From: JAJFUG01 sp964473155
GTDB lineage: Bacteria; Gemmatimonadota; Glassbacteria; GWA2-58-10
NCBI GenBank assembly: GCA_964473155.1
Contig: CAYYNT010000044.1
Span: 1-38,022, forward strand
Reading direction: 5' to 3'
Length of the DNA: 38,022 nucleotides
The notes below the pieces were generated by a model. The model was not told the DNA's origin. It worked only from the letters and a program-made list of their open reading frames with translations, and did not search any database. The position numbers and the translations under genes are program-made. Positions within the stretch are counted from its first letter, which is position 1, and each line of letters begins with the position of its first letter. Below are positions 16,588 to 25,612 of this stretch, in pieces.

Positions 16588-17640
16588 GTGAAAAAAGTGT
16601 TCCGGGCCGTGCCCTGGCTCGCCCTTCTGGTCGCCGCCTGCGGCGGACAGCCTTCCACGAGCCAGTCGGAAGTGGAAATTCCGGTGTCGGTGGAAGAAGT
16701 TGTGAAAAAGCCGATCGAGGAGTACGTGATCGCCACCGGGACAGTGAACGCCGCCGGGGACGCCACCCTGGCCAGCGAGACAGCCGGTTTTTACCGGCTG
16801 GGAGTGAATCCGGCCACCGGGCGCGAGTTCGCCCTGGGAGACAAGGTGAAAAAAGGCCAGGTGATCGTATACCTGGACAACCCGGAGCAGGTGAACACCA
16901 TCCGCATTGAAATAAAGCAGATGGCCATGGAGACCGCCCAGCGTGAGTACGAGAAGCAGAAATCGATCTACGAAAAAGGCGGAGTCACCGAGCGCGACCT
17001 CAAAACAGCGGAACAGAACGCAATCGATGCGCGCTACAGCTATGAAAACGCCCAGATGCAGCTTGCCAAGCTGACCGTGGAGGCGCCGTTCGACGGGCTT
17101 ATCGTGGAACTGCCGTATTTCACCCGCGGGGTGAAATTGAACCAGAGCACAACTCTGGCGCGGGTGATGGATTACAGCAGGCTCAACATGGAGGTGAGCC
17201 TTCCCGGCAAGCTCCTCGGCCGCATCCAGCCGGGGCAGGACGCGCGGGTTATGAACTACTCCGTGCCGGATAAGGTGCTGAGCGGAAAGGTTACTCAGGT
17301 CTCCCCTGCCCTTGAGTCGGACACACGGGCTTTTGCCGCCAGCCTGGATATCGGCAATCCGGACCAGGTGCTGCGTCCCGGCATGTTCGTGAAGGCCGAG
17401 ATAGTAACCTCCCGCGCCGACAGCGCCGTGGTGATAGACAAGGACATAATACTCTCGCGCGGAAACCGCCGCATGATTTTCGTGGTCAACCGCGGAATCG
17501 CACAGGAGCGCAGGATAACACTGGGACTGGAAAATCCGGATCAGGTGCAGGTGACCGAGGGTCTGGAGGCCCAGGAACGCCTGGTGGTCAAGGGTTTCGA
17601 GACTCTGCGCGATGGTTCCAGGGTGAAAATCACCCAGTGA
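16588..17640 (+). CDS. RND/ABC periplasmic adaptor (membrane fusion protein), lipoprotein
   Basis: 350 residues from the GTG at 16588. TAAGGAG (16575-16581) is 6 bases upstream, and this start places a lipobox (LLVAAC) right after a short hydrophobic run, as in AcrA/MexA-type lipoproteins. The earlier TTG at 16564 has no such support. Domains: split lipoyl/barrel-sandwich halves (LASETAGF with GDKVKKGQVIVYLD, and LTVEAPFDGLI), a short helical hairpin of about 50 residues between them, then a beta-barrel and membrane-proximal domain with ITLGLENPDQVQVTEGL near the end. The short hairpin differs from the long one of MacA-type adaptors that bridge to TolC. It links the inner-membrane pumps to the outer-membrane channel. 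It is the only adaptor in the locus, so it must serve both RND proteins. Confidence 0.92.
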   Translation: MKKVFRAVPWLALLVAACGGQPSTSQSEVEIPVSVEEVVKKPIEEYVIATGTVNAAGDATLASETAGFYRLGVNPATGREFALGDKVKKGQVIVYLDNPEQVNTIRIEIKQMAMETAQREYEKQKSIYEKGGVTERDLKTAEQNAIDARYSYENAQMQLAKLTVEAPFDGLIVELPYFTRGVKLNQSTTLARVMDYSRLNMEVSLPGKLLGRIQPGQDARVMNYSVPDKVLSGKVTQVSPALESDTRAFAASLDIGNPDQVLRPGMFVKAEIVTSRADSAVVIDKDIILSRGNRRMIFVVNRGIAQERRITLGLENPDQVQVTEGLEAQERLVVKGFETLRDGSRVKITQ

Positions 17641-17686
17641 GCGGCCGGATGGCCGTATTGTCCAGCACACAAGCCAGGTGTTCAGG

Positions 17687-20600
17687 ATGAAAAAGATAGT
17701 GCAGTTTTCAGTGGATTATCCGGTTACGATCCTGATGCTCGTTCTGGGGGTCATTCTTCTCGGATACATCTCATTCACCCGTCTCGGGATGGACCTGTAT
17801 CCCGAGATGCAGAGTCCGAAAATATATGTTGAAATAACCTCCGGCGAGCGTCCGCCCGAGGAGATGGAACGTCAGTTCGTACAGGACGCCGAGGCGCTGG
17901 CCAGCCGCCAGAAAGGCGCGGTCCATGTCTCGTCGGTCTGCCGGGTCGGTTTCGCGCGCATCACTATCGAATACGCCTGGGGCACGAACATGGACGAGGC
18001 CTTCCTGGCCGTGCAGAAATCACTGGGCGACATCAAGCAGAACAGCGAGATCGAGGAGCTGACTGTTTCGCGCCAGGACCCCAACGCCACGCCGGTGATA
18101 GTGCTGGGACTGTCGAACCCGGAAATCACCGACATGGACGAGTTGCGCAAGGTGGCGGAGAACTATATCCGCAACGAGCTGGTCCGTCTGGAGGGGATCG
18201 CGGATGTCAAGCTGCTGGGCCAGGAGGAGAAAGAGGTCCAGATCAAAACCGATGAATACCTTCTGGATGCCCACAATCTGACCCAGAGTGATGTCGCCTC
18301 AAAGATCGGTGAGTACAACCGTTCTATTTCGGGCGGATCGCTGGTCGAGATGGGGACCAAATATGTGATCAAGGGCGTCAGTGAATTCACCTCGCTCGAT
18401 GATATCGGCAATGTCGTGCTGGCCTGGCGGGATGAGTCTGAAAGCAGCGGCGCATCCTCCACCGCGCAGAGCGGCGCCTCGGCCGGCACAGCTCCGGCCG
18501 CCCAGCGCGTCCCTGTGCTGCTCAAGGATATCGCCGCGATCAGCCTCGAGGCTAAAAAGCCGGACAACATAGTGCATCTTGACGGCAAGCGTTCGATGGC
18601 GCTGGCGGTGTACAAGGAGACCCGTTACAACACGGTCAAGGCGGTCGATCAGTTCAACGAGGCCCTGGAAACAATCCGCCGGGCGCTGCCCGGCTATGAG
18701 CTGAATGTGATCGAAAACCGCGGACGGTTTATCAGCCAGGCGGTGGATGAACTGGAGCAGAGCGCCCTGATCGGCATCCTGCTGGCCGTGCTCGTGCTTT
18801 ATGTTTTCCTGCGGCGCGCCGGGGCCACGCTTATTATCAGCCTGGCCATCCCGATCTCCATCGTGGCCACTTTCAACCTGATGTATTTCAACGGCCTGAC
18901 CTTGAACCTGATGACCCTGGGCGGCCTGGCCCTGGGAGCGGGAATGCTGGTGGACAACGCCATCGTGGTGATGGAAAACGTCTCCCGCCACCTGGAGGAG
19001 GGACGCTCCCTGCGCGAGGCCGCAATCCTGGGGACCAGCCAGGTCAGCGGCGCTATCACCGCCAGCACGGTGACCACTGTTGTGGTGTTCCTGCCGATAG
19101 TGTACCTGCAGGGCTTCGCGGGCGAGCTGTTCAAGGACCAGGCCTGGACTGTTGCATTTTCGCTGCTCTCGTCGCTCGTGGTGGCGATCCTGGTTATGCC
19201 CATGTTTGCCAGGTACATGCTCAGGCGCAGTTCTCGTCCGGGTGATACGGATTCCAGAGCTTTGAGCTTCCCGGGTTATCCCGGCCTGCTCTCCCGTCTG
19301 GCGTCGCGTCCCTGGACAGTGATCGGCGCGGCGGTCGCCCTTATCGCCATTACTGTAGCTTTCATACCGCAACTGAAAAGCGAATTCGTTCCGCGCACGG
19401 ACCTCGGGGATTTCACAGTCGACCTTCGGCTTCCCGAGGGCACCGAGCTTTACCGCACCGCCGGGACAGTCGAGGGCATCGAGAGCCAGATACGCGAACT
19501 TCTGGGCGGCAGGCTAAAGACCCTGTACAGTATCTCCGGTAAATGGCGGGATACAGAGGGCGACATTTCCGAGGAATTTGAGGACGAGAACACGGCGACA
19601 GTCCGGGTCTTTCTGAACAAAGACAGCACCGGTGCGTCAGACCAGGCGATGGCCGAGGTATCGAACCTTCTGGCCGCCATCCCCGACCTGGAGTCCCGTG
19701 TCTACCAGGAACAGACTACGATGCAGCTTGGAGGCAGCGCTGACGAGGCCCCGGTGGTGCTGGAAATCCAGGGCCAGGACCTCGACCGGTTGAAAGAACT
19801 GACCCTCCAGGCGCGTGACAGTCTGGCCGGAATAGAAGGGCTGGAAAACATCCAGACCAGCTTCGACCAGGGGCGTCCGGAGGTCGAGATCGTCCTGGAT
19901 CGAATCCGGGCCGGGCTTTACAATATCGGGGTGGCCAGCGTGAGCACCCGCCTGCAGAACATCCTTTCCGGAGCGAATGCCGGAACCTGGCAGACCGGCG
20001 GCGATGAGCGCGATATCACGGTCAAGCTGCCGCAGACCAGCGTAAGCTCGCTGGATGGCATCCAGATCACCCAGGGCAACAGCCGGATCAGCCTTTACGA
20101 GGTGGCCGAGGTCCGCAAGACTCTTGCGCCAGTGGCAATCCACCGCGAGGACCAGGAGCGCACCGGCATCGTAAGCGCGCATCTTGGCTCCACCCTGACA
20201 ATCGACCGGGCCGCCCGTCAGATAGAAACCGTCATGGATGGACTGGATTTTCCTCCCGATTACTCCTGGCGTCTCGGCGGTGAGGAGCAGGCCCGACAGG
20301 AATCGTTCCACAGCCTCAAGTTCGCGCTCATTCTTTCGCTGGTCCTGGTTTACATGGTGCTGGCGGCCCAGTTCGAATCCCTGGTCCAGCCTTTCACCAT
20401 CGTGCTGTCCATTCCGCTGGCTTTTGTCGGTGCGGTAGGCATCTTTCTGATTCTCGGCCGTCCGCTCAACATCATGGCTTACATCGGAATTATCATGCTG
20501 GCCGGGATAGCGGTCAATAACTCAATAATACTGGTGGATTGCATCGGCCAGCTCCGTCAGGAGGGTGTTGCGCGTTTTGAGGCCATCCTCGAGGCCGGAC

Positions 20601-20830
20601 GGCGCCGTATCCGCCCGATCCTGATGACCAGCCTGACCACGATTCTGGCCCTTCTGCCTCTGACTTTCGGTTTCGGCGAGGGCGCCTCGCTGCGCGCCCC
20701 AATGGCCCTGGCCGTGATCGGCGGCATGTTGACCTCCACGGCCCTGACCCTGGTGGTCATTCCCTGTGTCTATCTGGTGTTCGACCGTCTGGTGGAAGCT
20801 GTTCTGCCCGGACGGGTGAACCGTTCATGA
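17687..20830 (+). CDS. RND efflux pump permease (HAE-type), stand-alone copy
   Basis: 1047 residues from ATG 17687 (MKKIVQFSVDYP); the AGG about 8 bases upstream favours it over the GTG at 17678. Standard RND plan: TM1, a porter/funnel loop beginning LGMDLYPEMQSPKIYVEI, TM2-6, cytoplasmic break, TM7, second loop, TM8-12. TM4 reads GMLVDNAIVVMENV with Asp423 kept and Asn424 where AcrB has a second Asp. TM10 reads AGIAVNNSIILVD with no counterpart of the AcrB lysine. This is the pattern of the SwrC/YerP-like side of the family, so the proton relay is reduced but has its key Asp. It takes substrates from the periplasm or outer leaflet and passes them to the adaptor and TolC. Followed after 14 bases by a second RND gene, suggesting a mixed trimer. 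Confidence 0.93.
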   Translation: MKKIVQFSVDYPVTILMLVLGVILLGYISFTRLGMDLYPEMQSPKIYVEITSGERPPEEMERQFVQDAEALASRQKGAVHVSSVCRVGFARITIEYAWGTNMDEAFLAVQKSLGDIKQNSEIEELTVSRQDPNATPVIVLGLSNPEITDMDELRKVAENYIRNELVRLEGIADVKLLGQEEKEVQIKTDEYLLDAHNLTQSDVASKIGEYNRSISGGSLVEMGTKYVIKGVSEFTSLDDIGNVVLAWRDESESSGASSTAQSGASAGTAPAAQRVPVLLKDIAAISLEAKKPDNIVHLDGKRSMALAVYKETRYNTVKAVDQFNEALETIRRALPGYELNVIENRGRFISQAVDELEQSALIGILLAVLVLYVFLRRAGATLIISLAIPISIVATFNLMYFNGLTLNLMTLGGLALGAGMLVDNAIVVMENVSRHLEEGRSLREAAILGTSQVSGAITASTVTTVVVFLPIVYLQGFAGELFKDQAWTVAFSLLSSLVVAILVMPMFARYMLRRSSRPGDTDSRALSFPGYPGLLSRLASRPWTVIGAAVALIAITVAFIPQLKSEFVPRTDLGDFTVDLRLPEGTELYRTAGTVEGIESQIRELLGGRLKTLYSISGKWRDTEGDISEEFEDENTATVRVFLNKDSTGASDQAMAEVSNLLAAIPDLESRVYQEQTTMQLGGSADEAPVVLEIQGQDLDRLKELTLQARDSLAGIEGLENIQTSFDQGRPEVEIVLDRIRAGLYNIGVASVSTRLQNILSGANAGTWQTGGDERDITVKLPQTSVSSLDGIQITQGNSRISLYEVAEVRKTLAPVAIHREDQERTGIVSAHLGSTLTIDRAARQIETVMDGLDFPPDYSWRLGGEEQARQESFHSLKFALILSLVLVYMVLAAQFESLVQPFTIVLSIPLAFVGAVGIFLILGRPLNIMAYIGIIMLAGIAVNNSIILVDCIGQLRQEGVARFEAILEAGRRRIRPILMTSLTTILALLPLTFGFGEGASLRAPMALAVIGGMLTSTALTLVVIPCVYLVFDRLVEAVLPGRVNRS

Positions 20831-20844
20831 TGAGATCATAAATA

Positions 20845-23800
20845 ATGGGTCTGATTGAATTCATAGTGCGGCGCAAGGTGCTGGTCTCGATGCTGTTCAT
20901 CGGGTCTTGCCTTCTCGGTGTTATTTCATACCGCAACCTGCCGCTTGAAATCATGCCGGATGTAGAGCTGCCGTTCCTCATAATACAGGTTTCCTCGCAG
21001 TATGAGGTCAACCCGGAATATCTCGAGCGCAAGGCGATAATCCCGCTGGAAGGCGCGGCCGGATCGATGATCGGCATGAACAAGATGGAAACGCGTGTGA
21101 ATCAGCGCAGCGGCTCCATAATGGCGTATTTTGACCGCGGAGTCGATCTGAACCTGGCCTATCTCGACCTTCAGGAACGAGTCGCCGCGGTCGCCACCTC
21201 CCTGCCCGAGGAGTTCCGGACCACCGTGCTCAAGGTGGACACGGAACGCATGTCCAACACTTTCATGCAGCTTCAGGTGCGAGGCTCCGGCGGACTCGAG
21301 CGCCTGCGCTCCTTGATCGATCAGAGAATCGAGCGTGAATTCTCGAGCATCGAGGGCGTGGCCAACGTGGATGTCACCGGCGGACGCAGCGAATCGATAG
21401 AGATAGCTCTTTCTCCTGAAACCGCCGAGGCCTACAACATTACTCCGGGGCGTATAAGAAATCTGATCGCAGCGGGCAACCTGGACCGGACATTCGTGGG
21501 GCGGGCTTATGACAACGACCAGGTGTATTTCGTAAACCTGGTCTCGAATTACGACAAGGTGCTCAAGCTGGAGCAGATTGTTGTCGACTCCAGAGGCCCT
21601 GTGCTGTTAGGAGATATCTCGGACATATCATTCGGACTGAAAGAGCAGACCACGATCAGCCGGGTCAACGGCAAGGATGCGGTGACGCTTCAGCTCGTGC
21701 GCGACTCGAATGTCAACCTGATCGCCCTTTCGAAAGCCGTGCGCGCAAAGATCGATGAGCTCAACCTATCCCTGGCCTCGCAGGACATTCAGATAGTAAT
21801 CCAGAGTGACACGGGCGAGGATATGAAGAAAAACCTCGACCTTATTTTAAACCTCGCCCTGACCGGCGGCATCCTGTCTGTGCTTATACTCTGGTTTTTC
21901 ATGCGCAACATGCGCCTGGTGACCGTGGTTCTGCTGGCCATCCCGATCTCAATCCTGACCGCGTTCAATTTTTTCTACGGCTACGGCATCTCACTCAACA
22001 GCTTGACCCTGGTGGGCATGGCGCTGGCCGTGGGTATGCTGCTGGACAACAGCGTAGTGGTGCTCGAAAACATCTACCGTCTTGTCTCACTGGGCAAAAA
22101 ACGTGAAATTGCCGTCACCCAGGGCACACGGGAAGTCTGGCGCTCGATTCTGGCCTCTACGCTCACCACGGTCACTGTTTTCCTGCCGTTCCTGTTCGCC
22201 GATGACCTGATGATCCGGCTCATCGGGAGGAATGTGGGAGTTTCAATCGTCTCCACATTGCTGGTTTCGCTGGTGGTCGCCCTTCTGCTGATCCCTATGC
22301 TGGCGCACACTCTGCTCGATCCGCACCGCCAACCGCTGTCATTCAACCGGGTCTCCCAGAAAAACCGGGCCGTTCAGGTCTATACCCTCCTGCTCAAAAC
22401 CGGAATGCGTTATCCGGTTCCGACCATACTGAGCACGGCGTTCGTATTCTTTGCCAGCATTGCGATATGCATTGGAATAAGTCTGGATGTGCCCCGTCAG
22501 GCCGAGCAGAACGAGCTGACAGTCTACCTTACTATGCCGCGTGGCGCTGCCCTTGAAACCACCGACCTGGCCGCGGCCAAGCTTGAATCACGTCTGGACA
22601 GCATCCCTGAGGTCGAGGACATGGTCACCACGGTCTATGAGGATGAGGCCAGGGTGACATTGAAATTCAAGAAGGATTACGAAAAGGTCGGAGGCCGGGA
22701 TATCCAGGCCCTCCGCTCCGAGGCGGGAAAAAGGATAAACAACTTCGTGACAGGTGAAGTCAGCCTCAACGCCCCCTCCTCCAGCAACCGTTTCGGAGGA
22801 GGAATGGGCGGCGGCTCGATGGCCTCTTTCGAGCGGATGTTCGGAATCGGCAGTCAGCAGGAAAAAGTGATAATCAAAGGCAACGATTTTGACCTTCTGC
22901 GCAAGGTGGCGGATGATGTCGAATACGTGCTGGAGCAGACCGAAAGCATCGAACGCGCAAACCAGAACCTGTCCGGGAACCGTCCGGAGGTGCATGTCCT
23001 CCTGGATCACCGTCTCCTGAGTTATTACTCGATCCCTCTTTCCAATGTCATCACCGAGCTGACCTCTTTCCAGAAAGAGGTGACCAGCGGGACCAAATTC
23101 AAGCAGGGCTCCACTGAATACGATATAATCATCCGCAATGGGGAGCCGGAGGATGAAGAGCGTAACTTTGAGGACCTCGAAGAGTTAAGGATTGCCACTC
23201 CGGCGGGTGGTGAATTCGAACTGGCCAATCTCAGCCGGATAGTTTTCGCCTCCGATCTGTCACAGATAACCCGCCTGAACCAGGAAAACCGGGTGGAGGT
23301 GACTTATTCTTTCAAGGACGAGATTACTGATTCAAAAAGCCTCCTCCTTGCTTCCCGGGAAGAGGTGGACCAGTTGATGGCATCCATGTCATTGCCCTCC
23401 GGCGTGGCTGTCGAGGTGGTGCACGAGGAAAACCAGTACAAGGATTTTTATTTCCTGTTCGCGGCGGCGTTCATCCTGATCTATATGATTTTGGCCTCGA
23501 CTTTCGAATCTCTGACCACTCCGCCGGTGATCCTTTTCACCATCCCGCTGGCTACGATCGGGGCTTTCTGGGGCCTGATCCTGACAGGGAATTCGTTGAG
23601 CAACGCCAACTCTCTGGTCGGATTTCTGATCCTTCTGGGAGTGGTGGTCAACAACGGAATCATCCTGATAGACTATACAAACGTGCTGCGCAGCCGCGGG
23701 TTCCGCCAGATCCGGGCGCTGATGACCGCCGGTCAGGCCCGTCTTCGGCCGATCCTTATCACGGCCGTAACCACCATAGTCGGTATGCTGCCCCTGGCCA

Positions 23801-25611
23801 TGGGCAAAGCCGAGTATGTCACACAGGTCGGCGCTCCGTTCGCGATAACTGTGATCGGCGGGCTGAGCCTGAGCACACTTTTCACCCTCGTGTTCATCCC
23901 CACCGCCTATTCCGGGCTTGAATCTCTGATGGCCTGGGAGCGGAGCCTGAGCCTCCGGCTCAAATTAACTCAAACGCTGATATTCGCCGGACTGTGCGCT
24001 CTTATCTGGTGGGGCGTTGACAGTCTGCTCTGGCGCGGAGTCTGGCTTTTCGTCGCCGCTGCCGCGGTGCCGGGAGTGGCGTGGTTCGCGCTGAGCAGCC
24101 TTCGTCAGGCGCGCGAGGACATTGTCGGCCGCGACGCATCCCTGACCATATACATCCGCCGCCTGGTGAAGATATACGACAGCTACGGGCGCTTCATCCG
24201 CGAATGGAAAAAGGGCGAGCGCATGGAGCAGCTTCGCGGTCCGGTCCGGGTTTACCGCTCCTGGCGCGACCTTCAGAGCATGCAGTGGCGTCTGCCGATA
24301 ATCGGTTTCGGCATATATTTCATTTTCTTTTATCTGCGGAGTCATTTCTGGATAGTGGTATTAAGCGTCATCCTGCACATTTTCTTACTTTTCAGTCTAA
24401 AACAGGTGCGATCCTGGCTGGATTACCGTTCCTCCAACCGTGGTGGGCCGTCTGATTCAACCCTTGGACGGCGCCTGTTCCTGGCGGCCTACTGGCTGCC
24501 CCCGGCGCTTTGCCTCGTCGCTTACCATTACCTGCATTTCAAGTTGCCGGGGATTATATTCGTCGCTGTCCTCTGGTTTGCCGGGCTGACCGTCAAGGCT
24601 GCATCGGATCGGCTTTACAGCCAGAAGATTAACATAATGCGACTCAAAGGGCGGACGGCGTGGCTGCGCATGAATTTCTACCGCCTGGTGCGCATGGTGC
24701 CTGTCATAGGACGGAAACGGACTCCTTTCAGGGCTTTGAACGGAGTCTCGCTGGAAATCGAAAACGGCATGTTCGGCCTTCTGGGGCCTAACGGCGCGGG
24801 CAAGACAACACTGATGCGCGTTATCTGCGGAGTGCTGGACCAGAGCTATGGACGGGTCCGGGTCAACGATATCGATTTTGTCGACAAACGCGAAGAGTTA
24901 CAGGGGCTGATCGGGTATCTGCCGCAGGAGTTCGGCGCTTATGAAAACCTGACCGCGCGTGAGTTCCTCGATTATATCGCCATCCTTAAACGCATTTACG
25001 ATACCGCTGAACGCAGACAGCGGGTTGAATACGTGCTTTCGGCGGTTCACCTGACAGAGCAGTCCGGCCGCAGAATCGGTTCATATTCCGGCGGCATGAA
25101 ACAGCGGATTGGAATCGCCATGACCCTGTTGCATCTTCCGCGCATTCTGGTTGTGGATGAGCCGACCGCCGGACTCGACCCGCGCGAGCGCATCCGCTTC
25201 AGAAACCTTCTCGTGGAGCTTTCCCGCGACCGGATAGTGATCTTCTCGACCCACATTATCGAGGACATCTCAAGCTCATGCAACAAGGTGGCGGTGCTGG
25301 ACCGCGGGACCCTGCATTACATGGGCGACCCGCAGCGCATGACCAGCGCCGCGAACGGCCATGTCTGGCAGTTCAACCTGACGCCCCAGGAATTCCAGGA
25401 GACACGGGGGAGCCTGCGCGTAGTGCACCACATGCGGGTGGAGGACATGATACGGGTGCGCTGCCTGAGCCGTGAGAAACCGCACCCGGAGGCGCTGACG
25501 GTACAGCCGACGCTCGAGGACGCCTATCTCTGGCTTCTGGGACGGAACCCGGAAAGCGGAATGGCCGGTGAAAGCATCCAAAAGGCCGGCGAACCGTCAA
25601 GGGAGAAATGA
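20845..25611 (+). CDS. RND permease fused in frame to a six-helix linker and a complete ABC ATPase
   Basis: A single uninterrupted 1588-residue frame. Residues 1-1030 are a full RND permease: TM1 with LPLEIMPDVELPFLIIQV after it, TM4 GMLLDNSVVVLENIYR with Asp401-Asn402, TM10 LGVVVNNGIILIDY, TM12 ending at LVFIPTAYSGLESL. Residues 1031-1292 hold about six hydrophobic segments and a basic cytoplasmic stretch, with no family I recognise. From 1293 it is an ABC ATPase: GPNGAGKT at 1314-1321, Q-loop YLPQEF, signature SYSGGM at 1413-1418, Walker B ILVVDEP at 1434-1440, switch His1470, then about 90 C-terminal residues as in the free ATPase gene at 10606. Every catalytic motif is intact. Normal RND pumps are about 1050 residues and use only the proton gradient. 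Translation probably depends on the upstream stop, as only a weak ribosome site is seen. Function inferred: an RND pump with an ATP-driven module. Confidence 0.9.
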   Translation: MGLIEFIVRRKVLVSMLFIGSCLLGVISYRNLPLEIMPDVELPFLIIQVSSQYEVNPEYLERKAIIPLEGAAGSMIGMNKMETRVNQRSGSIMAYFDRGVDLNLAYLDLQERVAAVATSLPEEFRTTVLKVDTERMSNTFMQLQVRGSGGLERLRSLIDQRIEREFSSIEGVANVDVTGGRSESIEIALSPETAEAYNITPGRIRNLIAAGNLDRTFVGRAYDNDQVYFVNLVSNYDKVLKLEQIVVDSRGPVLLGDISDISFGLKEQTTISRVNGKDAVTLQLVRDSNVNLIALSKAVRAKIDELNLSLASQDIQIVIQSDTGEDMKKNLDLILNLALTGGILSVLILWFFMRNMRLVTVVLLAIPISILTAFNFFYGYGISLNSLTLVGMALAVGMLLDNSVVVLENIYRLVSLGKKREIAVTQGTREVWRSILASTLTTVTVFLPFLFADDLMIRLIGRNVGVSIVSTLLVSLVVALLLIPMLAHTLLDPHRQPLSFNRVSQKNRAVQVYTLLLKTGMRYPVPTILSTAFVFFASIAICIGISLDVPRQAEQNELTVYLTMPRGAALETTDLAAAKLESRLDSIPEVEDMVTTVYEDEARVTLKFKKDYEKVGGRDIQALRSEAGKRINNFVTGEVSLNAPSSSNRFGGGMGGGSMASFERMFGIGSQQEKVIIKGNDFDLLRKVADDVEYVLEQTESIERANQNLSGNRPEVHVLLDHRLLSYYSIPLSNVITELTSFQKEVTSGTKFKQGSTEYDIIIRNGEPEDEERNFEDLEELRIATPAGGEFELANLSRIVFASDLSQITRLNQENRVEVTYSFKDEITDSKSLLLASREEVDQLMASMSLPSGVAVEVVHEENQYKDFYFLFAAAFILIYMILASTFESLTTPPVILFTIPLATIGAFWGLILTGNSLSNANSLVGFLILLGVVVNNGIILIDYTNVLRSRGFRQIRALMTAGQARLRPILITAVTTIVGMLPLAMGKAEYVTQVGAPFAITVIGGLSLSTLFTLVFIPTAYSGLESLMAWERSLSLRLKLTQTLIFAGLCALIWWGVDSLLWRGVWLFVAAAAVPGVAWFALSSLRQAREDIVGRDASLTIYIRRLVKIYDSYGRFIREWKKGERMEQLRGPVRVYRSWRDLQSMQWRLPIIGFGIYFIFFYLRSHFWIVVLSVILHIFLLFSLKQVRSWLDYRSSNRGGPSDSTLGRRLFLAAYWLPPALCLVAYHYLHFKLPGIIFVAVLWFAGLTVKAASDRLYSQKINIMRLKGRTAWLRMNFYRLVRMVPVIGRKRTPFRALNGVSLEIENGMFGLLGPNGAGKTTLMRVICGVLDQSYGRVRVNDIDFVDKREELQGLIGYLPQEFGAYENLTAREFLDYIAILKRIYDTAERRQRVEYVLSAVHLTEQSGRRIGSYSGGMKQRIGIAMTLLHLPRILVVDEPTAGLDPRERIRFRNLLVELSRDRIVIFSTHIIEDISSSCNKVAVLDRGTLHYMGDPQRMTSAANGHVWQFNLTPQEFQETRGSLRVVHHMRVEDMIRVRCLSREKPHPEALTVQPTLEDAYLWLLGRNPESGMAGESIQKAGEPSREK

Positions 25612-25612
25612 A

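Noticed and set aside
20845..25611. Explaining the RND-ABC protein as a simple misassembly or readthrough of two genes
   Set aside because: The frame is unbroken, the join is a structured membrane linker rather than an abrupt junction, there is no internal ribosome site and start that clearly separates the halves, and the ATPase motifs are intact. Read-level confirmation is still listed as a check.
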